Assembly (NCBI GenBank): GCA_030530905.1
Contig: JAUMUB010000045.1
Coordinates: 1 to 7,878, forward strand
Length of the DNA stretch: 7,878 bases
Origin: Bifidobacteriaceae bacterium
GTDB taxonomy: Bacteria; Actinomycetota; Actinomycetes; Actinomycetales; Bifidobacteriaceae
Direction of reading: 5' to 3'
In this document: positions 1-6,800 of the stretch, piece by piece
How positions within the stretch are numbered: position 1 is the stretch's first letter
Layout: every line of letters starts with the position of its first letter
Program-made: the position numbers and the translations under genes
Notes under the pieces: generated by a model
What the model was told of the DNA's origin: nothing
Seen by the model: the letters and a program-made list of their open reading frames with translations, nothing else
Databases searched by the model: none

Positions 1-12
1 AAAATACTAAAT

Positions 13-528
13 TTATTGCAACGTTGTATCGAGATAATAAAGCGTATGACAATCATTATGCTTTAAATTTTCCTCAAATTTCTGCAATATTTGAAGTCTA
101 TCTAAAGTTGTTTGCGCAGTATTATTCGGTAAGTTGTTTACATTAAACCAGCGAATATCAAGATTTTCATTATCACCAAGAGCAATTTTAGAGGAATCAC
201 CATCTACCACACAACTAAAAGCATGATCTAAATATTGCGCCTTATCATTATTAGGATACGTAATAATAGGGGATACAGATACGCATACAAAATGCTCAAT
301 ACAAACCGATAAGCAAGTTTCCTCTTGCGCTTCACGAATAACCGTATCAGCCGGATTCTCCCCAGGCTCACAAATACCACTTATAAGCGCCCACTGGCCA
401 GAATCAGCGCGCTTTGCAAGTAAAATCTCACCACGATCATTTTTAATAAAAGCAGTAACACCAATAAGCCACAGCAAATTATGACCAATATTATTGCGCA
501 AATTAAGAATAAAATCCGGCGTAGGCAT
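13..528 (-). CDS. NUDIX hydrolase (MutT-like), 171 aa
   Basis: A single-domain cytosolic NUDIX hydrolase. The family cleaves nucleoside diphosphates linked to another moiety (dNTPs, ADP-ribose, NADH and similar) using Mg2+ bound by the NUDIX helix. The NUDIX box spans residues 51-73: G51, E57 and the REAQEE core (R65-E70) are in place, so the metal-binding glutamates are intact. The usual glycine after the core is Cys72. A beta-strand with GVTAFIKN (23-30) and LLAKR (36-40) precedes the box, and AQYLDHAF (97-104) follows it, a pattern seen in actinobacterial NUDIX proteins. The ATG at 528 is chosen because GAAGGAG lies 5 nt upstream. The frame stays open to a GTG at 618, but that codon sits inside a hairpin stem, has no Shine-Dalgarno, and would add 30 residues that do not look like this family. 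A CATAAT box at 561-556 could be its -10 element, though no good -35 is visible. Family is certain; substrate cannot be assigned. Confidence 0.9.
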   Translation of the reverse strand: MPTPDFILNLRNNIGHNLLWLIGVTAFIKNDRGEILLAKRADSGQWALISGICEPGENPADTVIREAQEETCLSVCIEHFVCVSVSPIITYPNNDKAQYLDHAFSCVVDGDSSKIALGDNENLDIRWFNVNNLPNNTAQTTLDRLQILQKFEENLKHNDCHTLYYLDTTLQ

Positions 529-533
529 GTATG

Positions 534-540
534 CTCCTTC
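534..540 (-). promoter_or_regulatory. Ribosome binding site of the NUDIX gene
   Basis: On the minus strand this reads GAAGGAG, followed by a 5-nt spacer (CATAC) and then the ATG at 528. It is a near-ideal Shine-Dalgarno and is the main reason for choosing this start over the upstream GTG at 618. Confidence 0.85.
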
Positions 541-579
541 AACGTAGTAACACTTATTATGGTAGATGAAACAAGCGCC

Positions 580-620
580 TAAAACAACAGTGCGAGCAGA
601 TACAACAACTGCCCGCACTG
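580..620 (-). terminator. Rho-independent terminator between pepP and the NUDIX gene
   Basis: In the minus-strand transcript, CAGTGCGGGCAG (620-609) pairs with CTGCUCGCACUG (599-588) across a 9-nt loop. That gives 12 consecutive pairs, one of them a G-U wobble (614 with 595). The stem is followed directly by UUGUUUUA (587-580). It starts 76 nt past the pepP stop and ends about 60 nt before the NUDIX start, so it most likely ends the pepP transcript. In a plus-strand RNA the wobble would become an A-C mismatch and no U-tract would follow the stem, which supports the assigned direction. An attenuator or stability hairpin in a longer pepP-NUDIX transcript is the alternative. Confidence 0.75.
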
Positions 621-696
621 CAACAAAACAGCAAGTTATTTACTTCAAAAAGAATGTAACAATACGCATTAAAAGTAAAACTTGAAGATAAAAAAG

Positions 697-2250
697 TTAT
701 GCCAAATAATGCTTACCTGCCTGTTGCTGCATCCACTCTTCAACCTCATCAATTTCACGCGGAATATCATGAGAAATCCATTGCGGACCATTCTCCGTCA
801 TTAAGACGTCATCCTCAATGCGAATACCAATACCACGCAACTCTTCAGGAAGTAACAAGTCGTTCTTAGCAAAATACAAGCCAGGCTCAATAGTGAAAAT
901 CATGCCAGGTTTCAACTGCGCACCCTGATAAGACTCATAACGAGCCTCAGCGCAATCATGCACGTCAAGACCAAGATGATGAGCAACACCACAAGCCAAC
1001 CAACGGCGATGCTGCTGACCCTCAGGAGAAAGACTCTCCTCAACATCAACTTGCAAAATACCCCACTCATGCAAACGCTCAGCAATAACGCGCATACAAG
1101 CATGATGAATATCACTATAAGTAGCACCAGGTTTAGTAGCCTCAAAACCAGCGAGCTGAGAGTCTAACACAGCCTGATAAAGCTTACGCTGTAACGGAGT
1201 GAACTTTCCGCTAACAGGGAAAGTTCGAGTAATATCAGCAGTATACAAGCTATCAACTTCAACACCAGCATCCACAAGAAGTAAATCGCCACTGCGAACA
1301 ACACCAGTATTGCGTATCCAATGCAAAATAGGAGCATGTTCGCCAGAAGCAACAATAGTGTCGTAACCAACTTCATTACCCTGTTCACGAGCAACAGAAT
1401 TAAACGCGCCCTCAAGAATACGTTCAGAACGTGGCTTATCCTTTGCTTCAGGCAAAGCGGTTAACAAACGATCAAAACCAAGCTTAGTAGCCTCAACTGC
1501 CTTACGCATCTCACGGATTTCATATTCGTCCTTAATCATACGGGCTTCAGCTGCAAACTCGTGTAACTTGTCATCATCAGCATTATTATCATTATGATTA
1601 TCAAAGCCATGAGCCTGACGAATATTCTCAACAAGTTGAGTAAGCTCCTGATCAGCATTCGCAATAATGCGCAAACGAACTGCGCCAGACTCAGTGCCAA
1701 CATCCTTGCTTAAAGCATCCTCAAGCTGAGCAATATCGTGAGTTTCAATACCAGTCATTGCCTGAAGTTCTTGCAATCCGGCGCGAGGGCCAACCCAGTA
1801 CTCTCCATAGTGAGCGTCCTTATAAAACGCCTCTGTACTATTATCAGCGCGAGGGGCTACGAAAAGTTCTGGAATATGAGTAATACCTTCTTGTGCTTGC
1901 TTGCTTTCAGGGTCAACAGGGTTTAGCACTAGCACAGCACCCTCTTCATAATCTTGGCCTAAGCCAGTGTAATAAGAGAAAGAAGTATCTGGTCTAAAAG
2001 CATAATTGCAATCATTATTACGAACCTTATACTGGCCAGCAGGAATAATAAGGCGTTCGCCAGGGAAACGCTCACCCAATTCTTTTAAACGAGAAATAAT
2101 GTATTTACTCGACTCTAACGGTGCAATATCAGGCTCCTGATTATCCCAACCGCTCATCATAAAATCTCTAAAAACAGTGCTTTGAGGGCGTAAAGAACGA
2201 TTATTTACACGCTCTTCGATATTCTCATGATCTTGCTCTTGTGAACTCAT
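697..2250 (-). CDS. pepP: Xaa-Pro aminopeptidase (aminopeptidase P, M24B), 517 aa
   Basis: A cytosolic metalloaminopeptidase that removes an N-terminal residue when the next residue is proline, completing the breakdown of proline-containing peptides. Residues about 40-215 form the N-terminal creatinase-like domain, with FSYYTGL at 91-97 typical of bacterial PepP. The pita-bread catalytic domain runs from about 235 to 500. By comparison with E. coli AmpP, the five dinuclear-metal ligands are present: D327 (VDAG), D339 (ADITRTF), H424 (AHHLGLDVHD), E455 (TIEPGLY) and E479 (RIED). Active-site histidines H310 (ILHW) and H431 are also kept. The expected actinobacterial length, an intact ligand set and lack of a signal peptide all point to an active cytosolic enzyme. 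A short Asn/Asp-rich stretch (residues 217-227) lies at the domain junction. The ATG is preceded by TAGGAG at a 5-nt spacing. It is divergent from folC and is followed by a terminator hairpin. Manganese is the usual metal in the family; this is not shown here. Confidence 0.95.
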   Translation of the reverse strand: MSSQEQDHENIEERVNNRSLRPQSTVFRDFMMSGWDNQEPDIAPLESSKYIISRLKELGERFPGERLIIPAGQYKVRNNDCNYAFRPDTSFSYYTGLGQDYEEGAVLVLNPVDPESKQAQEGITHIPELFVAPRADNSTEAFYKDAHYGEYWVGPRAGLQELQAMTGIETHDIAQLEDALSKDVGTESGAVRLRIIANADQELTQLVENIRQAHGFDNHNDNNADDDKLHEFAAEARMIKDEYEIREMRKAVEATKLGFDRLLTALPEAKDKPRSERILEGAFNSVAREQGNEVGYDTIVASGEHAPILHWIRNTGVVRSGDLLLVDAGVEVDSLYTADITRTFPVSGKFTPLQRKLYQAVLDSQLAGFEATKPGATYSDIHHACMRVIAERLHEWGILQVDVEESLSPEGQQHRRWLACGVAHHLGLDVHDCAEARYESYQGAQLKPGMIFTIEPGLYFAKNDLLLPEELRGIGIRIEDDVLMTENGPQWISHDIPREIDEVEEWMQQQAGKHYLA

Positions 2251-2255
2251 ATAAA

Positions 2256-2261
2256 CTCCTA
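2256..2261 (-). promoter_or_regulatory. Ribosome binding site of pepP
   Basis: The minus strand reads TAGGAG, then 5 nt (TTTAT), then the ATG at 2250. This supports the full-length start rather than the internal methionines at residues 31-32. Confidence 0.8.
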
Positions 2262-2273
2262 GAAATAAACCAA

Positions 2274-2330
2274 TACCATTTAGTGTAATAATGTGTGTGA
2301 ATAACTAAATTTATAAAAAATAAAATGGTA
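2274..2330. repeat. 8-bp inverted repeat in the divergent spacer
   Basis: TACCATTT at 2274-2281 is the exact reverse complement of AAATGGTA at 2323-2330, with a 41-nt AT-rich centre. It could be a pair of operator half-sites or chance symmetry in AT-rich DNA. The long centre makes a simple RNA hairpin unlikely, and no known regulator site is recognised. Confidence 0.4.
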
Positions 2331-2354
2331 GTAGAAACGATAATATAAGTCTAA

Positions 2355-2382
2355 TTGCAATGCCTACGCCATATTTTAAAAT
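2355..2382 (+). promoter_or_regulatory. Candidate sigma70-type promoter of folC-smc
   Basis: TTGCAA (2355-2360) and TAAAAT (2377-2382) are separated by 16 nt. They match the vegetative -35 and -10 consensus at four and five of six positions. Transcription would start near 2389, giving a leader of about 35 nt with the Shine-Dalgarno inside it. In such AT-rich DNA, matches of this quality are not rare, so this is a prediction. Confidence 0.4.
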
Positions 2383-2407
2383 ATACAAGGTTTTATTTTT
2401 CATTTAC

Positions 2408-2413
2408 AAGGGG
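2408..2413 (+). promoter_or_regulatory. Ribosome binding site of folC
   Basis: AAGGGG ends 10 nt before the ATG at 2424. It is weaker than the other sites in the window, but together with protein similarity starting at MSYEDP it favours this start. The upstream ATG-type start at about 2355 would overlap the proposed promoter and add 23 residues that do not look like FolC. Confidence 0.6.
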
Positions 2414-2423
2414 CGGCATATAC

Positions 2424-3878
2424 ATGTCTTACGAAGATCCAAATCGTACTGGAAGTACTGTGATACAAGTCGAACGCGAGATAATGTCACGTCCGCCTGA
2501 GCATAATAACACAAATCTAGACTTAGATAGAATGAACTTAATCCTCGATGTGATGGGACACCCAGAGGAAACGTTCAGAGTTATTCATGTCACTGGTACG
2601 AATGGCAAAGGCTCAACCGCGCGTATGGCTGAAGCAATTTGCAGAGAATACGGTATGCGCACAGGATTGTACACATCCCCTCATTTAGAACGCATTAATG
2701 AACGTATTGCAATCGACGGGCAAAGTTTAAGTGACGATGATTTTGTTGACACTTGGGATCAGATTAAAGATTTAGTTGCTATTGTCGATACCGAAATGGA
2801 AAAGCAGCACAAGCCGCATATGAGCTTTTTTGAAGTGCTTACGGCGATGGCGATCTGGAAATTTGCTGATGCGCCAGTTGATGTCGCAATTTTTGAAGTA
2901 GGCATGGGTGGCTTATGGGATGCTACAAATGTTGTGAACGCTGATGCAGCTGTGATAGGTCCAATTGACATGGATCATATGCAATGGTTAGGAAATACTG
3001 TAGAAAAGATTGCCACAGAAAAAGCAGGAATAATCAAGCCTAATTGCACGGCAATTATTGCAAAACAGCCTCACGAAGACGAAGTAATGCCATTAATCGA
3101 AGAAGCAGTTCAGCGCAATAATGCCACACTATGGCGCGATGGATACGAGATTGAAGTGGAATCTCGTATGCCTGCAGTAGGCGGTCAGATAGTAAACTTA
3201 AGAACTACTCTTGGAAATTATCAGGAAATTCCAGTTTCCAAATTTGGAGAGCATCAAGCACATAATGCTCTTGCTGCAATAGCAGCGGCTGAAGCGGTTT
3301 TGCCAATAAGTGGAGCGTTAGATAATGATATTGTTTCACAAGCATTATCAACCGTAAAAATTCCAGGACGTATTGAACAGATTCGTAATTCGCCAACCAT
3401 TATTATTGACGGTGGTCATAATGTGAATGCGGCAAACACTTTACGTGATGCGATTGAAGAAAACTACGATTTCAGCCAGCTTGTTGGTGTTATCTCAATG
3501 ATGAAAGATAAGCAGGTTGAAGAATATTTAGGCGTTCTAGAACCAATCTTAAGTCACGTAATTATTACGGAAAACTCATGGAAACAGCGCGTAATGCCAG
3601 CGCAAGAGTTAGAAAAAATTGCTATAAGCGTTTTTGGTGAGGATCGAGTTACCCGAGTAGATGATTTACCAGATGCAATTCAAACAGCAGTAAACATGGT
3701 TGATGCCAATGACGAAATGGGTATTGGTTACGGACATGGTATTCTTATTGCAGGTAGCTTTGTTACAGCAGGAGATGCTCGTACGCTACTAAAATTGCGT
3801 ATGAACACTGAACTAGAAAAGCCAAAGGCAGAGCGTGTAGCAATGCAAGAAGATGAGGATCCTGCTGAGGAGGCATAA
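2424..3878 (+). CDS. folC: Folylpolyglutamate synthase / dihydrofolate synthase, 484 aa
   Basis: An ATP-dependent ligase of the Mur-ligase superfamily that adds glutamate to (tetrahydro)folates so that they stay in the cell and bind folate enzymes. Many bacterial FolC proteins also make dihydrofolate from dihydropteroate. Visible motifs are the P-loop GTNGKGST (58-65), TSPHLERINERI (84-95, substrate and omega-loop region), EVGMGG (158-163) with DATNV (166-170), DHMQWLG (184-190) and EKAGIIK (199-205), whose first lysine is the usual carbamylated position. The C-terminal domain has GRIEQI (315-320), DGGHNVNA (329-336, normally DGAHN) and AGSFVTAGDAR (443-453). In the usual EVGxGGRxDATN motif, the arginine is replaced here by leucine (L164). 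The last 25 residues are charged and acidic. The start at 2424 is set by the Shine-Dalgarno and by family alignment from memory. It leads a two-gene unit with smc. Whether it is mono- or bifunctional cannot be told without knowing whether folP is present in the genome. Confidence 0.95.
   Translation: MSYEDPNRTGSTVIQVEREIMSRPPEHNNTNLDLDRMNLILDVMGHPEETFRVIHVTGTNGKGSTARMAEAICREYGMRTGLYTSPHLERINERIAIDGQSLSDDDFVDTWDQIKDLVAIVDTEMEKQHKPHMSFFEVLTAMAIWKFADAPVDVAIFEVGMGGLWDATNVVNADAAVIGPIDMDHMQWLGNTVEKIATEKAGIIKPNCTAIIAKQPHEDEVMPLIEEAVQRNNATLWRDGYEIEVESRMPAVGGQIVNLRTTLGNYQEIPVSKFGEHQAHNALAAIAAAEAVLPISGALDNDIVSQALSTVKIPGRIEQIRNSPTIIIDGGHNVNAANTLRDAIEENYDFSQLVGVISMMKDKQVEEYLGVLEPILSHVIITENSWKQRVMPAQELEKIAISVFGEDRVTRVDDLPDAIQTAVNMVDANDEMGIGYGHGILIAGSFVTAGDARTLLKLRMNTELEKPKAERVAMQEDEDPAEEA
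3867..3873 (+). promoter_or_regulatory. smc ribosome binding site inside the folC 3' end
   Basis: GAGGAGG lies within the last codons of folC, 13 nt before the smc ATG. The spacing is longer than ideal, but the match is strong. Ribosomes finishing folC at 3878 would stop between this site and the start codon, which fits coupled translation. Confidence 0.65.
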
Positions 3879-3886
3879 ACGATTTT

Positions 3887-6800
3887 ATGCATTTAAAAGA
3901 ACTTACGCTTAAAGGCTTTAAATCCTTTGCATCAGCAACAACACTTCATTTTGAACCAGGTATCACAGCGGTAGTCGGACCAAATGGATCTGGTAAATCT
4001 AATATTGTTGACGCATTAACATGGGTAATGGGTGAGCAGGGCGCAAAGAATTTACGCGGTACTTCTATGGAAGATGTTATTTTCGCTGGTACTTCTAGTC
4101 GTCCACCGCTTGGCCGTGCGCAAGTTACTTTAACCATTGACAATAGTGATCATGTTTTAGATATTGAATACTCTGAGGTTACTATTAGTCGTACCATATT
4201 TCGCAATGGTGGTTCAGAATATGCGATTAATGGAAATCAGTGCCGATTACTTGATATTCAAGAATTATTATCAGACACTGGTTTAGGCCAGCAAATGCAT
4301 GTTATTGTTGGGCAAGGAAGACTTGACGCAATTTTACGTGCAGACCCAAGTGGACATCGTGCTTTTATTGAAGAAGCTGCTGGTATTCTTAAACATCGCA
4401 AGCGCAAAGAGCGTGCAATACGTAAACTTGCACATGCTCAAGAAAACGTGTCAAGACTTGATGACCTACTTCACGAAATACAACGTCAGCTAGGACCACT
4501 ACGTCGGCAAGCAAAAATTTCAAAACGAGCAGACAATATCAAAATTGCTTTACGTGATGCTCAATCACGCTTATACGCTGATGAGGCTCAGCAACTTATT
4601 ACACGCCGAAATACGGTTCGAGAAACATTAAGCAATGTTCGAGAACAATTATTAGTTCAACAAAAAGAGTTAACCAGTGTAAAACTACGTATTGAAAATA
4701 TTGAGGCGTTAAGTTCTCAATCAAATCCACAAATGAGCGTGCTAAACTCCACGTGGCGTGAGCTTAATCAAGTGCAAGAACGCTTACACTCATTAGCATC
4801 ACTTGCTCAGGAGCGGTCAAATTCGCTGCTAAACCAGATAGTCACTCATGTTGGAGATGATCCTTCAATCCTCATATCGCGTGCTGAAGAACTTGAAAAG
4901 CAAGCAGAATCAACTCAAGAGCAGGTAAATGTTCAGCGTATGAGTTTTGACAAGGCCACTGAAAAAAGAGCTGAAACAGAAAAGCAGCTGGCAGCAACAC
5001 GTCAAACCATTACGCAGCTTCGATCATTAGCTCAAGAGCGAGATGAACGTTTAGCGCGTATGCGTGAACTTATTGCCAAAGAAGAAGCAGCAATGAATAT
5101 TAGTTCTACTCGCGAGCAGGATTTATTAAAGCAACAAGAAGACGTTTCCGCGCAGTTAGAGCAAACGCGAGCAAGTCTTAAAGAGTTAGAAGAAACACAA
5201 GATTTTGAAGAAGATAATCACAGTGTAGAACTCGCTCGCGAAGAGTTACAAAAGAAACAAGAAGCATTAGACTTATTAGAAAAAGAACACCGAGATATTG
5301 AATCTTCTATAATCTCACTACAAGCTAAAGCTGATGCTTTACAAGATACTTTGGAACACCGTGTAGATAGTGCTGCGTTAGAACATGACACTTCTATAAG
5401 TATGCTCGGTTCGCTTACTGATTTTATTCGCGTACAAGACGGTTGGGAAGAAGCAATTGCGCGATCACTAGATGCCTTTAGTAGCGCAACCATAGTAAAA
5501 AATAAAGATAACATCATATACGCATTGCAAAAAGCTAAAGATGAAAAACTCGGTAAGGCAGTGCTACTATTTCCAAGTGAGCATACGCATTCTTGTAAAG
5601 AATATGAGGCAGGCAATTATATTATCGCAAATCCACTTGCTTCAGATGAGCATATTGCTCAGCAGGTTGTGACTGCCGTACAAGAAATACTTGAGCATAC
5701 TGCGCTCGCTGAGAATATTGAATCTGCATACCAACTTATTAATAATGGCTGGGAAAAGGTTGTTACTAAAGACGGCGAAATCGTATATCAGAATGCCGCT
5801 ATCGGCGGCTCAAGCCTATCTCAAAGTAATATTGCATTAGTTTCAAAGCGTGATAAAGCGTTGGCGCAAGTGCAAGAACTGCAAGCAAAGTTACATGATG
5901 TAGATACGAAACTTCAAGCGGCTGTTGAATCTCGTGATAAAGCTCGCGAACTAGCAAATGAAAAAGCGCAAGAGCGTGCTGCAATGAGAATTAAAATACA
6001 GCAGGCTCAAAAAGAGCGCGAACAAACTACTGCGCGTATTGACCATTTAACCAAACAGTACAATGATTTACAACAATCAATACAGCAGTCAAAAGATAGC
6101 TGTAAAGAGCATGAGCTTACATTACACGATTTGCAAACTGCGCTAGAAAATACGCAGAACAGCACAGATAGTAATAATTCTAATTTTGATGAATTAACTC
6201 AGCGTGAAGTAAGTTTACAAAAACAATTAGATCAAACTAGAGAAGCTGAAGTGACGGCAAAAGTTGCGTGGAATGAGGCGCAACAAAAAACACAATCGTA
6301 TACTCGTCAAGCAAGCTTATTGCGAGATAATGCTCAGCAGTCGGTGCGTAAGCGTGAGCGTATTGAAGAAGAAAATAAGCAATGTCAAGAAAAAGCGCAA
6401 CTAGCTGAGCATATTGCCTACGATGCAAAAGCCATTGCTGCAATGGTAGCTCAAGACATTGTTCGCGTTAATGATCAGCGTGAAAAACTTCAAATAGAAG
6501 TATCTAGCAATGATGAAGAGTTAAAAGTTTTAAGATCCCAACGCAATCAGCTTGAAGAAGTGGTTGGAGATTTAACAAAACGTGTTCATGAGAGTGATGT
6601 GGAACGCGAACATGTGAGTGTGGCATTTGGGCAAATTGTGCAAAAAGTTTCAGATGATCTATCAATGGATATCGATACTCTTGTAGCACAATATGGACCG
6701 CATATGCCAATTCCAGTGCTGGACGATGAAGGTCAACCAATTTTACTAGAGCAAAATAATGATGCTAATGCTCAAGAGGAAGATTCACAATCAGCACATA

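Larger units (their letters stand above)
2251..2423. other. Divergent intergenic region, pepP / folC
   Basis: This 173-nt, strongly AT-rich spacer must hold the promoters of both pepP and folC. On the plus strand a reasonable folC promoter is visible (2355-2382). On the minus strand no convincing pepP promoter stands out; the best guess is TTATAA, 17 nt, CATTAT, with only four of six matches in each box. The spacer also contains an 8-bp inverted repeat (2274-2281 with 2323-2330) and a TTATNCACA-type 9-mer on the minus strand (2304-2296). No ORF with a plausible start lies here. Confidence 0.7.

Noticed and set aside
529..618. A 30-residue N-terminal extension of the NUDIX protein from a GTG at 618
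   Set aside because: The GTG lies inside the terminator stem and has no Shine-Dalgarno, while the ATG at 528 has an excellent one and begins where family similarity starts.
643..687. CTTCAA (643-648) with TTGAAG (682-687) as a terminator just after pepP
   Set aside because: The stem is only 6 AU-rich pairs with a 33-nt loop; the 12-pair hairpin at 588-620 is far stronger.
912..1415. Two minus-strand hydrophobic frames within pepP (912-1145 and 1164-1415) that look like small membrane proteins
   Set aside because: They are out-of-frame readings of pepP, whose own frame has all catalytic motifs. Their Leu/Ile/Val-rich look comes from the codon composition; no ribosome sites are seen.
2355..2423. 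A 23-residue N-terminal extension of FolC
   Set aside because: It overlaps the best promoter candidate, lacks a ribosome site and has an unrelated residue pattern (Phe/Tyr/Arg-rich); the ATG at 2424 fits better.
3410..3430. DGGHN instead of DGAHN in FolC as a sign of lost function
   Set aside because: The Asp, His and Asn are kept and Ala-to-Gly is mild; every other FolC motif is intact, so loss of activity is not supported.
5218..5616. A 132-residue minus-strand frame opposite smc
   Set aside because: It is Ser/Cys-rich, as expected from the antisense of Glu/Gln/Lys-rich coiled coil. It has no recognisable domain or ribosome site.
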